Part shown: one piece after another, positions 1 to 16,816 of the stretch | Layout: every line of letters starts with the position of its first letter | How positions within the stretch are numbered: the stretch's first letter is position 1 | Assembly (NCBI GenBank): GCA_002917775.1 | Contig: KZ627150.1 | Span: forward strand, 1,015,801-1,079,800 | Origin: Glaciozyma antarctica PI12 | Taxonomy: Eukaryota; Basidiomycota; Microbotryomycetes; Kriegeriales; Camptobasidiaceae | Reading direction: 5' to 3' | DNA length: 64,000 nucleotides | The notes under the pieces: generated by a model | Database searches by the model: none | Told to the model about the DNA's origin: nothing | What the model saw: the letters and a program-made list of their open reading frames with translations, nothing else | Made by a program: the position numbers and the translations under genes

Positions 1-681
1 CTCACCTCTCGTCTCCAGGAATCATCTTCCTCGACCTCTTCCCCATCCTCCAGGATCCCATCGCGTTCGAGATGCTCATCACCACCTTTATGAACCACAT
101 CTTCTCTGTCTCGATCCCCGCCTCGCCCTCGAAGAAGGTGGACGTCGTCGTTGGACTTGACGCTCGGTGCGTGCTGCGTTTCGCGAAGGAAGGGACGCTT
201 GCAGAGCTTGGAGCTGACTGAAACCGTCGCAGTGGATTCCTTCTCGGACCCATTCTCGCTCTGCGTCTTGGAGCTGCTTTCGTACCCGTTCGCAAGGCAG
301 GCAAGCTGCCTGGAAAGTGCGTTAGCGCTAGTTATGAGAAGGAGTACGGAACGGTGAGTTACGCGCAGGAGCAGGCTTCGAGGGAGCGATAGCTGAGCGC
401 GAACGACTGCAGGACTCGTTCGAGATGCAGGAGGGCGCCATCAAGCCCGGACAGAACGTGATTGTCATTGACGATCTCATCGCGACTGGTGAGGAACGAA
501 CGCGTCCTCAGCTTCTCCAGCAGCTAACGACCTCGCGCAGGTGGATCTGCGTTTGCTGCAGGAGAGCTCGTCACCAAGTGCGGTGGCAAGGTCCTCGAGT
601 ACCTCTTCATCATCGAGCTCGAGTTCCTCAAGGGAACCGCGAAGCTCAACGCTCCTTCCTACTCTATCGTCAAGGATTAAG
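1..681 (+). CDS. APT1: Adenine phosphoribosyltransferase, 3' part (5' end outside the window)
   Basis: Converts adenine and PRPP to AMP and pyrophosphate in the cytosol, salvaging purine bases. The window opens at an intron acceptor. The first exon reads [13 protein letters not shown], then [11 protein letters not shown] joined across an intron to [14 protein letters not shown], then [10 protein letters not shown]. The PRPP-binding loop [12 protein letters not shown] is split by an intron just after IATG (about base 491) and continues SAFAAGELV. The C-terminus is SYSIVKD followed by TAA at 679-681. Four exons are visible with short GTGCGT/GTGAGT introns, and only the N-terminal part is missing. 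The order of motifs and the PRPP loop make this a secure call. The downstream neighbour is convergent, with stop codons 190 bases apart. Confidence 0.9.
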
Positions 682-870
682 CAAACAGCAGGAGATTTAA
701 AGGGTTATAGGGTATACGGGAATATAGAGGTGGAGAATCAGTAATTTGAGACTTCTTCGCAAGCGTTGTGAGCGAGCTAGCGACGGTCTCCCCTCTCTAC
801 CTCCCACCTGCGCTACCGCTACAAGCTCCAAATCAAGTGTCCAACGAACCCGTACTGCATTTCGAACGAA

Positions 871-3800
871 TCAAGCCTCAACATCCTCATCATCAAACTT
901 CAGCTCTCCCTCCTCATCTCCAACCGGCATCTCCTCCATCACCGGCACCACCACCTCCTCCCTCACGCTCGTCCCCTCCACCACCGGTGGCAACTCCACC
1001 GCCACTCCCCTCGTCGCCTCCACCTCCGCCCCCGTCGCCTCCGTCTGCTCCGCCTCGACGGGTGCAACGATACCATCGCTCTTGGGCGCTTTAGGAAGTT
1101 CCTCCGCGAAGGCGTTTTGGCCTGGGGCAACGACGTCGATGGGTGAGGAGATGGGGATGGTGTTGGGGGAATGAGGGGTTTGAAGAGCGTGCGGGTAGTA
1201 TTGGGATTTCGAGACGTGGAAATCGGCGCTGTTGAGACGAGTGGATTAGCTCGAGGAAGCGAGGAGGGAATGGGAGGGGGAGGGAGAGGACGTACCAGGA
1301 GAAATCCCAGCTTTTGACCCATTTAGCACTCTCGCACTGCGAACGAGTCCAGATTCCCGCGTAGGCGAGTGGGGAGAAGTAGAAGTAGGTCCCGAGGGTG
1401 AGAAGGACGACGACGCCTACGACTTGGAGTCGGATCTTGGGGCGGAGAGCCGAGGTGGCTAGGTCAAAGATGCATGCGAAGAGGAGGATCTGGGGAGGGG
1501 GGTCAGTTTCGTGAGGAGAGCTGGGCGAGCGGAGACGCACGGCGAAGTAGAGAGCGGGGAAGTAGTGGTGGAGGAAGAGTTGGCGAGACATGAGGAAGAA
1601 GGGAAAGTAGTGGAGGAACCAGCCTAGGAAGAGGAAGCCGCATAGGCGGTCGTAGAACTCGACCGTCGCTGCGAGGGGAGAGACGTCAGAGACGAGAGCT
1701 CGAGGAACGCACGCTTGCACTCACTATGGCCAAAGTCCTTGTACCCGCGTTGAGCTCGGAGAATGAGAAGAGCACGAACTCCGATGTAAGCGAGGACAGC
1801 GAGCGTCGACGTCCACCAGACGAAAGGGTTGCCGATGAGGTAGATCTGTCGATGATCCTTGACCCAGCTAACGGCGACCCATCAGCTTCCAATCTCTGCT
1901 TCGTAAGGAGTGGAGGGAACGCACAAGTTGATTCCGCGTTTGAGAAGCGGCCAGGAACTAGGTCTCGAGTCGTAGGCGTGACGGTCCGTCAAGCCTGCGT
2001 TCGTCTGCCACATGACGGCTTGAAGCTCGGTGAACTTGCGGAGGAAGCCAGGCTTGCGGTAGTTGACCTTCTTCGCGTCGTTGGGTACTACGAAGCGGTC
2101 AGCGACGACTCGAACGAAGGAGGGAGGAAGGGATTCACGAGCCGAGTGAGTGTTGGTCTCGATGTACCAGAGCCCGTTCTCCTTGCTCGGGTTCTTGTTG
2201 CACGTCACCTCCTGCTGTTCAAATCCCCACTCAGGAAGCTTGACCTTGTGACTGAAGAGGTAGCAGCCGGTAAGGACGTGTCTCAGGCGAAAGCGCGTCC
2301 TGAGCGTCTGCAAACTCGACCTCGCCTCCTTCCCGCTCGAAACGTCCGTCGTAAGCTGGTCGATCTCGACCTGGAAATGGTCGTTCGCATCGCCTTCGAA
2401 CCCGTCGAACCCGTACGCCGAGACCTCGTTCTGGTAGTCGACTTCGGTGAGGGGCGCGCGGACGTCGTGCGAGTGGAGCTTCTTGTTCGAGGAGATGTGG
2501 TGGAGGACGATGACTTGCTTGTCGAGGACTGGGGTAGGAGGGGAGTGGTGCTGCGGGTCGGGGATGTCGGGGTTGGCGGTGCTGTTGAGGAGAAGCCAGA
2601 TGTTGTTGTCGTCGCGGTGAGGGTAGAGCGTGACTTGTTGTTCTATGAGTGTGTAGGCGCGAGATCAGCGCTCGAGCTGGCAGTGGGAGAGGGGAAGGAC
2701 TGACGCTTGCTTCCGGTAGGGTAGTTGTGAGGGTGCGAATGAAGGTATCCTCCCTGCGTGTTGAGATGGCGAAGCGTAACGTGCGATCCGACCATAACAT
2801 CTGCGAGAGATCACCTCGTTGGCGTAGAACGAAAGGGGAAGGACGAAAGAACGCACCCGCAAACGTATCCTCCATGCCATGACCCTGCAGAGTGTGCTGG
2901 AACTCGCTCGACATGAATCCATCTCCCTCGCCGCTATTCCTCAGCACTGCAAAGTGAATGACGAACATGGCCATGTAGAAAAACATCGGCACGCCAATCA
3001 AGCACAGCGCCCTCGCTGCGAAATGGCGAGCGAGCAACGGCATCGGCAGGCGAAGGTCGCCCAGGAGCGACCAGAGCTGGACGACGGTCAAGATGCCAAT
3101 CGTGGCGATCGTGAAGAGACCGACCCACTTGCAGCTGACGACGGCTCCGAGGGAGAGGCCGGTGAGGGTGAGCCAGACCCACCAGCGTCGGCTGAAGGGG
3201 CCTACTTTGCCCGACCGGCCCCGCGCGACTTCGTTCTCGTTCGAGAAGCCGATCCAGAAGAAGATGGTGAGGGCGGTGAAGAAGATGAGGGGGGAGTCGA
3301 GGAGGATGAAGCGAGATTGGGTGATGAGCCCGTTCTCGAACATGATTAGGAGGGCGCCGAGGAGGGCGGTCGAGGGGCGGGTTTGGAGGGCGCGGAGGGT
3401 AAGGTAGGCGAGAGGGATGAGGGCGAGGCCGAGAGTCGCGGGGAGGAGGCGCATGGGGATGTAGGGGACCTTGTCGGGCCCGTATTCGCGACCGATCTCC
3501 TTGAAGTCGAACGAGCCGCCTTGGAAGCCCGAGATCCAGGCCATGAGGGTGAGGAGGAGTTTGGCGAGGGGAGGGTGGACGTCCATGAAGAAGCGAGTCT
3601 GGATGTACCTGCGTGCGGTTAGCTCAGCGTGCGGAGTTGATTCCATCAGAAAGACGCACTTGTTGGCGAAGCTGCGAGAGCATGGAGAGGTTAGCTAGCC
3701 GTCCTTGTCGCCCCGATACCTCTCCCGCTTCTACTCACCCTCCGAAGTGAACCTCATCGAATCTGTCAAGGGAAAGGAGCAAGGTCAGCTCGTTGCTCCG

Positions 3801-4375
3801 CCACGTCGTTGAGCTATGGGAATCACAGCTCGAAGCTCGCCGGAGCGGCTCCCACCGTTAGTCCTCGAGCGCACACCCTTCAGGTGACTAGTTTGCATTA
3901 CACGCATACTCCTGCGTCCTCCTAGGTAGGCGCGTGTCAAGCTCGTGCGGAGATACGCCGACGTGACGGTGCGAAGGTCGAGTAAGCTCCAACCTCGCGT
4001 GCGTTCGTCGTCCAACCTCACCGCACTCATGATACCACCTCCAAGAGCCCGTGGACGCGGAACGGAGACTCACACGACGCTGCTCGGCCTGTCAAGGCGC
4101 CAGAACCTGACGACTGATCCGAGCAAGACGAGACCTGCGAGTACGCGCGACTCTCCCTTGCCTAGAGGGATTCCACCTCCTAGCGACTCCCACCAAGTAG
4201 TGTCCTTGTTCCTCCGCTTTGCCGAGTCTGCTTTGGCGTTGATGGCGGTTGGTCGAGTTTGGGAAGGTGTTGGGATGTACTGAGCTGAGTCTTGCTTGGT
4301 GTGATCCACTGTGATAGGAGTGCGCTGGGCTGGTAGCTGCTCCTGCAGTGGTCGCCTGGCTCGAAGTGGTTCCAT
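871..4375 (-). CDS. PMT1: Protein O-mannosyltransferase, PMT1-type
   Basis: Multi-spanning ER membrane enzyme that moves mannose from dolichyl-phosphate mannose to Ser/Thr of secretory proteins. The N-terminus has a first membrane segment (VLAGLVLLGSVVRFWRLD, about 4110-4165). The next exon carries the acidic catalytic motif FDEVHFGGFANKYI (about 3650-3765), then FFMDVHPPLAKLLLTL and several hydrophobic helices to about 2890. The central luminal part has MIR-type sequence (about 1950-2640), and further membrane helices follow before the long C-terminal tail ending ELKFDDEDVEA. FDEVHFGG and MDVHPPLAKLL fit the PMT1 subfamily better than PMT2 or PMT4; that subfamily call is from memory of the motifs. 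The first in-frame ATG of the longest frame is used (MEPLRARRPL); an alternative in-frame ATG lies 13 codons upstream. It shares a short divergent promoter with the tricalbin gene. Confidence 0.88.
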
Positions 4376-4571
4376 CGTCGTCGTCGAACAAAAGAGAGCG
4401 GAGTGCGCTGTCAAAAGAGCAAGTAAGTCTACTTACCCCAATTAGGTTTTCTAATGAATCAATTACTTTCTAATCGGACCTCGTCATCCAGGCGGGCGCT
4501 TGACCTCCCTCTCCTCTCCTCATCCTCACTCAGCTTGAGATATCTCTCTAGAGGAGACCAACTTGAGCGAG
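4376..4571. promoter_or_regulatory. Divergent promoter, PMT1-type gene / tricalbin
   Basis: Fewer than 200 bases separate the two start codons, so both promoters must share it. An AT-richer core lies at about 4,440-4,475. No specific factor site is recognised. Confidence 0.45.
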
Positions 4572-7500
4572 ATGTCAACACCGAGTGAGTCCCATCTGCT
4601 TGAATCGAACCCACCCCAGTCAGACCTGAGCTCACCTCACCGTCTCTCCCCCTCCGATCCAGTCTCAAACGACTTTGGCGCGACCTCTCCTCCAGCCAGC
4701 TCAACAGGAGCAGCCAAGTTCGTGGAGCCAGTCTCCAAATCAGGCGCAAGACTCCAACAGGCACGAGACGAAGCCAAGGTGAGCTCACCTCCTCACTGTT
4801 CGTCGCTTCGCACCCACCGCTTGGGTCCGAGAGCGGATTCGCTATCACGTTGAACTCGGCGAAGAGGGTTCTCCTTGGTGCCTATCTATCCCAACTGGGT
4901 GGCCATTCCCAACGCTCTGCAGCCTCTCATCGCCTCGCGTAGCCGTTGGCCCGTACTAACCTCTCCGCCGCCACAGGGAGCCACCTACCACTCTGTCGAC
5001 TCTCCTCCTCCTCCCCCATCCGCCTCCGCCCAAGAACGATCCCGCAAAGTCGCTCTCGCCGCAGTAGCTCCCGTCGACACCTCCGCCCTTCCCTCCCTCC
5101 GCGGTCCCGAGCTCAAAGAGTTTAACCAGGCTGGAGGTGGAGAGCTCGCGAGTGATGTAGGAGGTGATGGGAAGATGGTCAAGACTACTGCTGGGCTGGG
5201 AGAGGTGAATGCGTTGGAGATTCAGAGGAAGGAGGGGAGGTTGGATGAGCATGGAGTAGAGTCGCCGCCGGGAGCTATTCCGCCTGCGGATGTAAAGGCT
5301 GGAGTGAGGGAGAGTGAGTCGTGTATTGCTAAAGACTTTAGGGACGCAGTTGACCATGTTCCGTTCGCGCAGTCCCTTCGTGGTTCGCTATCGTGAGCTC
5401 GCTCGCTTGACCTCTTGCGACCCTCGCACCACCAGAACGCTAACGACCCTCGCAGGGCTGGACAGGTCAAGACAAGACACTCTTTGAAACGCCTTCCGAA
5501 GTCCGCGCGCGCTCCATCATCTCCGACTTCCTCTCAGACGCCTACTACGGTCAATGGTGGCACAACGCCGGCATCATCGTCTTTGCCGTCGTCGCATCCC
5601 ACTTTGTCACCCTCTTTGGCGGCGGATGGGCGTGGCTCATCATCATCCTCGCGTTCTCGGCGACGTACTACCAGACGAGCATTCGTAGGACGAGGAGGAA
5701 CGCGAGGGATGATTTGACGAGGGAAGTGGCGAAGAAGGGGCTCAAGGCGGATGTTGAGAGTGCGACCTGGTTGAACCTATTCAGTGAGTTCGATCTGCGC
5801 GTGAGTAGTGAGAAGGACTGGAGCTGATGAGTCTCGTGGGATTTAGTGCAGCGCTTCTGGCTCATCTACGAGCCTGTCCTCTCGGCCACCATCGTCGCCT
5901 CTGTCGACCAAGTCCTCTCCGTCAGCACGCCCGGATTCCTCGACTCGGTACGCATCAATCCTGCGTCGCTCGCTCCTCAGCTAACCCTGCGGAAACCCGC
6001 AGATCCGCATGACGACCTTCACCCTCGGAACGAAGCCTCCTCACATCGACCACGTTCGAACCTTCCCCGACACAGAGGAAGACGTCGTCATGATGGAATG
6101 GGCTATCAGCTTTACGCCCAACGACCTGCAGGATATGACTTATGCCGATGCAGCTCGCAAGGTCAACCCCAAGATCGTGCTCAACATTCGTATCGGGTGC
6201 GTCGTGCGAACCGCGCAAAGAGTTGAGGGAAGAAGAGCTGATAGTTGTGAGTGCAGAGTCGGACCGGCCGTCGTTGGAAAGGATATTATCGTCGAGGATC
6301 TCAGCTTCAAGGGCGTTATGAGGATCAAGCTCAAGCTCATGGTGCGTTCTTTCCTAGCGTTGCGCGCGAGCTGAGCTGGACTAAACGTTATGCCTTCGCA
6401 GAACAACTTCCCGCACGTCCAGCTCGTCGATTTGTCGTTCAATCAGCCGCCCGAGTTCGATTTCGTCCTCAAGCCGGTTGGCTTCGATCTCTCCATCGTG
6501 CGTCTTTCGTCTCGCTCGCTTTCGTAGCCTTCTGAAGCTAAGCTTGCTGCCGCTAGATCCCTGGTCTCTCGCCCTTCATCACGTCGCAAGTTCACGGCAT
6601 CTTGGGTCCCAGTGCGTCTCTCGCTCTCATCCGCTCGAACCTCGCTAATCCGCGCAGTGATGTACGCACCCAACACCTTCACTCTCAGTACGTTCTTTTA
6701 CCATCCCATACTCCTCTGAAACCCCGCTAACCTGCGCCCTCGAACAGATCTCGAGCAGATGCTCTCCGGAGCTCCGATCGATACGGCTTGCGGAGTTCTC
6801 GCCATCACGATCTACAACGGCCGGAACCTCAAGGGCACCAAACTCGGTGGAGGTGCTCCGGACCCTTACATCACGCTCTCCATCGCCGGGCGCGCCGAAC
6901 TTGCTCGCACGCACACGAAGAAGAACACGTACGTTCGTTTGCTCTGCATCTCCGGGCTACGAGCTGATTCTGTCGGATGAGAAGATCCTCGCCGCATTGG
7001 AACGATACCAAGTTCCTCCTCCTCAACGCTCAGAGTATCAACGAGGTCCTCACGCTCAACGTCAAGGACTGGAACGACCACCGACCTGATTCGGACCTCG
7101 GGACGGTCAACTTTGATCTCAAGTCGTTGGCGGAGGATGGGCAGCAGGAGGGAATTATGGGGGATGTGATGCTTGAGGGGAAGCAGCGCGGGACGGTCAG
7201 GTGCGGAGTTTGTTCGAGCGATGGTGGCGGGGACTGAGCTAATGAGTGTGGCAGATTCGATGCGGTCTATTACCCCGTTCTCACGCCCAAGAAGCTCGCG
7301 GATGGAACCGAGGAGCCTATCCCGGAAACGAGTGCGTCGTTTGTCGCTCGTGCTGCTCGCTTTCGCTAACTTCTACTGCAGAGTGCGGAGTCGTGCGCCT
7401 CGTCGTTCATCAAGCGAAGGAGCTCGATCCCCAGGGCACTCGTATCAACCCCATGTTCATCGTCAAGCTCAACGACAAGCAGATTCACCGCTCCCAGACT

Positions 7501-10500
7501 CTCAAACGAACGCCTCAGCCCATCTGGGAACGACCTTGCGTGCGTCCTGCCCCCCCTCGCAGCTGCATCTCGCTGACCCGTATCGCGCTCAGGAATTCCT
7601 CGTCACGGAGAAATCTACCGCGGTCGTCGGCGTCCATATCTACGACGACAACTCGCTCATCTCGGACATGTCGCTCGGCTACGTCAAGATCAAACTCACC
7701 GATATCCTCGAAGCGAACGAGAAGCAGCAGGATTGGTTCCCGCTCAGTCACGCTTTGTCGGGTCGCGTGCGGATTACGGCCGAGTGGAAACCGGTCCTCA
7801 TGGCGGGTGCGATCAATGGTGCGGGAGCTTATACGCCGCCGATCGGTGTCGTGCGCCTGTGGTGCGTTTGTTCGTCTTGGCGTGTACGGGCGAGACTGAT
7901 GGTGTGAGGGCAGGTTCAAGCGCGCGGTCGACCTCAAGAACCTCGAGACGTTCACGGGCGGGAAGAGCGATCCCTACGTTCGTGTCCTGCATGGCGGAAT
8001 CGTCGTTGCGCGGTCTCGAATCATCGACGACGACCTCAACCCCGTCTGGTGCGTTCGTCCTCTCAGTCCCTCTTCGGCACTACTAAACGATAAGCGCGCA
8101 GGGACGAGTTCGTTTATATCGAAGTCCACCATCCGCGGGATCAGTTCGTCCTCGAGGTCATGGACTACCAGAACGTCACCAAGGACCGCTCGCTCGGACA
8201 GGCGGACCTCAAGGTCAAGGACCTCCTCGTCGAAGGAACGGACAAGAAGCTCAAGCCGTGGATCTCGACGGGCAAGCACGAGCGAGTCGAGAAGCTCGCT
8301 TCCGATGGCAAACGTACCGTCAAAGGTGAGACTCCTCACTACGTCTCCCCCAGCTCGCGGCTGACGACGCCAACGCAGGCTCTATCGAATACACCGCCGA
8401 ATTCTTCCCCGCGGCGCACCTCAAGGGCATCTCGTTCAAGGAACCCATCTCGGACGCCATCACCGAAATCGACGAGGACGACTCGTTCGTCGAAGCCGCT
8501 ACCGCGTCCCAGATCTCCGTCGACGAGTCGGCCACGTCGTCGGTTCCGGAGTCGAAGGAGCTCAAGAAGGAGGACCCGAATGAGGGGATCGTGATCCCGC
8601 GCGAGCAGCTCATCAAGACGCGTGAGTAGTGGCGCGTTCCCCAAACGCGCAGGTACTGACGAGCGTTGCAGAATCGGGCATCTTGGCGTTCCAGCTGGTT
8701 TCGGGGTGCGTTCCTCTAATCTCTATGATGTCGTGGCTCTCCGCTGACGCAAACTTGTGGCGCTAGACAACTGTCGAAGAAGGGAGCTCGCCTCGAAGTC
8801 CTGTTCGACGATGGGTACTGGCCTGCGTGTACGTACTTCGCTACCGACGTCGCAGACTCCGCTGACCCGTCCTTCGCTACAGACTCTTCCGAGCCTGCTC
8901 GAAGCCCTCACGCCGTATGGGACGAAATCGGAGAGGCCTTCATCCGCGAACTCGACTTCTCCCAGATCATCCTCAAGCTCAACATGGCCGAAAAGGAGAC
9001 TCGCGAGGAGATTGTCGCGACCAAGACGATTGACATGAACGAGTTCCTCGAGACGTGCCTCGTAAGTCGCTTCTCCGCACCTCTCGAAGCGAGTTTAACC
9101 CTGCTCATCGCTTTCAAGGACACCCCTGCGAGCTTCACGCTCACGGACGAGTTTGGCGGCAACGTCAACACCGTCACGATTGCGTGCAAGTACATCCCCG
9201 TCGACATCAAGATCGAACCTCGTGAGAGCGTCAACAGTGCGTACCGCCTGGCTTCCGTGCGCGTATTGTCGCTGACGGGTCTCTCGCAGACTCTGGATTC
9301 CTTCGCGTCGAGCTCCTGGACGCCAAAGACATTCCTGCAGCTGATCGCAGCGGCAAATCGGATCCTTGTGCGTCGCGGAGGTCCTCGCCGCTTTAAACTT
9401 AACTGACGAGTTCTGCAGACGCGGTCTTCGTTCTCGATGACGAGAGGGTCTTCAAGTCGGCGACGCAGAAGAAGACGCTGTCCCCCATGTGGAACGAGAA
9501 CTTTGAGGTCGAGATCCCGTCCCGAGTGGCCGCCGACTTCGCTGTCGAGGTTTACGACTGGTGAGCTTCCTTGCGCTCCTCTCGCCCGCTCGACTGGCTA
9601 ACGCCTTGACGCAGGGATCGCGTGGGATCTGCAACGCTGCTGGGTCGAGGACAGATCGACCTCGCCGTCTTGGAGCCGATGGAGCAGTCTGAACTCAGCG
9701 TCTCGCTCACCGACGTCAAGACGGGCAAGCACCACGGTACGGTTCGGATCAAGATGGTCTTCAAGCCTCAGTTGTACGTCCTCGCTCTTCCTATTCTAAA
9801 AACACGACTCGCTGACGATAACTGCTTTAGCCTCGCCAAATCTCGCCAGTCGACCACCACCCTCGGCTTCGCAGGACGCGCAGCGACTCGAGTCGGAGGA
9901 ACTGTCGTCGGCGGCGTCGCGGGCGCTGGAGGAACCGTCGTGGGCGCGGGAGCGCAAGGTGTCGGCGCGGTTGGCAAGGGCGTCTTCGGAGTCGGAAAGG
10001 GCGTCTTCCGCGCCGTTGGCGGAGTTCGGCATGGGTCCAGCTCGAGCGTCCCTCCCGTCCCCGAGATTCCTTTGACGCACGCGACGAACGGCCTCGCTGT
10101 TCCCTCTCCCCATGCGACCGGAGCTGGAGTGGCGTCGGCTCGAGGACTTTCGACGCAGGGAACTCTGTCGATCCATGTCGGCGAGCTCACGGGCGCCGAG
10201 GAGCCGGACGAGAAGAGGTTGATCTCGATTCGTGTCAACAACAAGGCGGTCGACTCGACGCACGCCGTCAAGGGCGATCCGGCGGTCTTTAACCAGCAGT
10301 TCTCCGTGAGGACGGGAGATGGACCTACCGAGATTGATCTTTCGCTCGCGTGAGTCTCTTTCTGCTGCGTTAGGTTGACGACGAGGCTGATTTGTTCGCG
10401 TTCAACAGGCACAAGAAGACGTTCGGGTCGGACAAGGTCCTCGGAAGTCACTCGTTCGAACTCTGGTCGGTCATCGATCCGCTCGCGCCTTCGACCACTT

Positions 10501-10755
10501 TCCAAGCGCCCCTGGGTACCGGTCAGGTTCAAATCACGCTCCAGGTACGTCCCCTTGCTGCGTCCTGGTCGTCGACGCCACCCCTGACCCCGATCCTCCT
10601 CGCAGTGGACCGCGTCGACCAGCTTCCCTAGCTCGCCAAACGGAAACGAGGACGACAGGCAGTCGATCGCAGGCTCCGTGACTCCCTCTTCCCGCACCAA
10701 GTCTCGCTTCTCTCTGCACCGGAACAGGGGAGCCAGCGTCGAGCCGTCGGATTAG
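4572..10755 (+). CDS. Tricalbin (SMP and multi-C2 membrane tether)
   Basis: Tethers cortical ER to the plasma membrane and probably moves lipids between them, as tricalbins and extended synaptotagmins do. About 1,500 residues over roughly 20 exons. The N-terminal region is Ser/Pro-rich (4572-5400). A hydrophobic hairpin follows (WWHNAGIIVFAVVASHFV, about 5555-5680). The SMP domain starts at LQRFWLIYEPVLSATIVA (about 5850) and runs to about 6700. At least five C2-like units come next: from CGVLAITIYNGRNLKG (6780), CGVVRLVVHQAKELDP (7380), FKRAVDLKNLETF (7915, with GGKSDPYVRVL), a weaker unit near 8680-9060, and one from FLRVELLDAKDIPA (9295, with SGKSDPYAVF). A last C2-like segment lies near 10150-10620 after a Gly/Val-rich linker. 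The ATG at 4572 begins MSTPSESHLL. The S. cerevisiae orthologue among TCB1-3 cannot be chosen by eye. Confidence 0.9.
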
Positions 10756-11111
10756 TGCACCCTCGTCGTACCCTTCCCCTCCTCCCTTCGCGCACCGCAT
10801 TTTCGTCTGTTTAGTTTGTTCCCCTTACGTTGCAAAGGATTCGTTTTGAAGTACGTGTGGCGGCGGCGAATGAGAGCAAGGAGAGCTCGAGCGGCTAGAA
10901 CGGCGGAGAGAGGGAAAAAGTTGGGAGGTCGCGGAGGTGCTCCTCCTCGTTCTTGCTCTTCTTCTCACCTCGTTGAACGCTCAGGAACACTCGCACGAAC
11001 ACCGCCAACAGCTTTCTTTCAGCGCCGGCCAACTAGGACCCCCGCCCTCCAACTCTCCGCCGAGCTCAGCTCCCTCTCTCGCCCTCCTCCTTTCTTCGTT
11101 TCCAGACCGCC
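10756..11111. other. Intergenic, tricalbin 3' UTR and RIO2 promoter
   Basis: A T-rich patch follows the tricalbin stop (10,800-10,850). A pyrimidine-rich run (10,935-11,100) precedes the RIO2 start. No gene is seen. Confidence 0.5.
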
Positions 11112-13167
<2,056 letters not shown>

Positions 13168-13243
13168 AGAAGGAGAGAGGAGCTGCAGTGTATCCTAGTT
13201 GTCTGTGTTTGCTCTCGGTGTTTGTTCGTGAGGAGAAGGTGCG

Positions 13244-14772
<1,529 letters not shown>

Positions 14773-14858
14773 CGGCGTGCTCGTTTCGCGGAGAGTTGGC
14801 GGAGGGGAAAGGGTGCTGGCGCGACCGACCTTCGACTTATGCGGCTCTTCCTCCTGCC
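14773..14858. promoter_or_regulatory. Compact divergent promoter, WDR5 / ataxin-10
   Basis: Only 86 bases lie between the two chosen ATGs, so transcripts may overlap at their 5' ends. The WDR5 frame remains open across it through a GTG. Confidence 0.4.
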
Positions 14859-16787
14859 ATGTCGCTCCCACAGCAAATCCTCCAGCTGGTGGCTTATCAG
14901 CATGATTCCAGCTTGCCTGAGGAGCTCACCACTCGTCTGTATGACACTCGGCAGGCCCTGCGCGCCGACCCTTCCCTCAAGTCAGTTCTGCGTCTGCCTT
15001 CTCCAGGATCCACTCAAGCTGACGAGCTCCTTTGCAGAGCAACCTACGGCTCCGACCCAGCGCTCTGGACGACCCTGGAGAAGCTTTGGAACGATCACGC
15101 CACTCTGCTCGTCTCCGGAGACTCGACCGTCCTCCGACCTCTCACCTCCTTGGCCTCGCTTCTCGCGAGTCTCTGCGCTGCGACTCCTGGGAATCAGCTG
15201 GCTGCTCTGTAAGCTCAGTTGCTGCTTCTGTGAAATCTACTAACGCCGCTTTGCTCAGACCACGTCTCGAACCCCATCTTCGCCGAGTCCTGCTCCATTC
15301 TTCGTCGCTTGTCAATTTGGAGGATCCATCCTGTGCGTGTTCTCGTCGTGTTCCCTCCGTTTGTGCTGAAGCTGAGCCATTCAATAGACACCACGATGAC
15401 TAGGATGTGCTGCCAGGCACTTTCGAACCTCATCACCGATAATGAGGAGGTCGTCTCGGTCTACTTTCCCGAGAGGTTGGCGCTCGAGGAGTCCGATAGG
15501 ATGCTCTCGTGAGTACCTCAGTCTTGTTGCAAGCTTGATTTGCTGACTGTTCGCTGGCAGCCGGCTTCTCGCATCAACGGACCGAGGAACCTTGCAAGCG
15601 ATCCTCATCTTCATCCTGAACTCGACTGCCGACAGCCCAGATCGAGCGTAAGCTGACCACTCTTGAGGCTTCAACAAAGCTGACTCTCTTCCAGGAAACT
15701 GCTGAGCACCTCGCGCGCTGGAGGCTTCCTCATCGACCAGATCCTCATCATCTCGGCAGCGACTGGAGATGACGAGGACGCTGAGGTCGATGCTGAGGAA
15801 GACGAGCTGTTCTCGATGACGTGAGATCCTTTCATCTTTTTTGTCCGTGTTGCCGCTGACGGCAAACTCCTAGATACGCTCTGGTGCAGCAAATCATTAT
15901 TCTCGGCGCCTTCCCAGAGATCTACCACGCTCAGGCCAGGTGAGCTTCCTCGTTTGCATGCTTGAGCGATGCTAACCCGTCCTTCAGCCCTTCTGCATTC
16001 GTAATTTGTGACGCACAAGTCACCCTCCTCAAATTCCTCGACGGCTACCTCCAGCTGCCCTCCAACGCCAAATCTCCAGCGCCCACAGGCGTACCCGACT
16101 TCCTTTACGGCGTCCTTTCAAGCCTTTCGACGGATCTGCAAAGAACCGACCGACCCAAGGACGCGAGGGACGCTGCGACGATCCACGGTCTCCTCCTCGT
16201 CTTGCATTGCCTGACCACCATCGGTTTGGGGACCGATACTGGGCGGTTAGGACTCGTTCTGATTGTACCAGACGTCGTCGGTACGTGCATCTTCGTCGTG
16301 ATCGCTGCTTCGGCTGACCCCTTGCTCAACAGCGACTCTCCGCATCGTCGACTCGCTCGTTCCCTCGTCAACCCCTGCGGACGCCTGGACCGAGCCGCAC
16401 GCCATCGCGGAACTCAAGCGATCTTGCGTCCGACTACTGGGTATCGCAGGCTTCAAGTCGAGAGACGCCCAGGACGCTATTCGGGAGACGGGGGGCTTGA
16501 CGCTCCTTCTCGGGATGTGCCAGATCAACGACAAGAATCCAAGTACGTCGAAGGTTATTCCCTTCCTCGCTTGCTCGTGCTGATACTCCGAAGCCCTTCG
16601 CGAACACGCTCTCTTCGCCATTCGGAACGCGCTCAAGAACAACATGCGGAATCAGGAGCTCGTGTGAGTCGGGCGGCGGAATGAACCCGAGCAGTAGCTT
16701 ATGATCGTTCGCAGGTCGGGTATGACGCCTCAGTACTTGGTTGGAGAAGGAGGAGCACTACGAGACTTGCCACCCGCGATGCGATAG
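14859..16787 (+). CDS. Ataxin-10 domain protein (Ctr86-like)
   Basis: Armadillo-like helical repeat protein. Family members are called ataxin-10 in animals and Ctr86 in yeast; the molecular role is poorly defined, with links to cytokinesis and signalling. The protein begins MSLPQQILQLVAYQHDSS. Helical segments follow, including CCQALSNLITDNEEVV (about 15400-15450) and LLLGMCQINDKNPTLREHAL (about 16510-16610). The diagnostic C-terminal ataxin-10 motif LREHALFAIRNALKNN, then RNQELV, spans an intron at about 16555-16590, and the protein ends DLPPAMR. Roughly ten exons are present. The stop at 16785-16787 lies only 29 bases from the convergent LEO1 stop, so the two 3' UTRs must overlap. Confidence 0.85.
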
Positions 16788-16816
16788 ATCAAGGAATACA
16801 AAAAAAGGGTTGTTGT

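Noticed and set aside
1726-2703. 325-codon plus-strand open frame
   Set aside because: It is antisense to the MIR-domain exons of the PMT gene, rich in Val/Arg/Asp, and matches no family.
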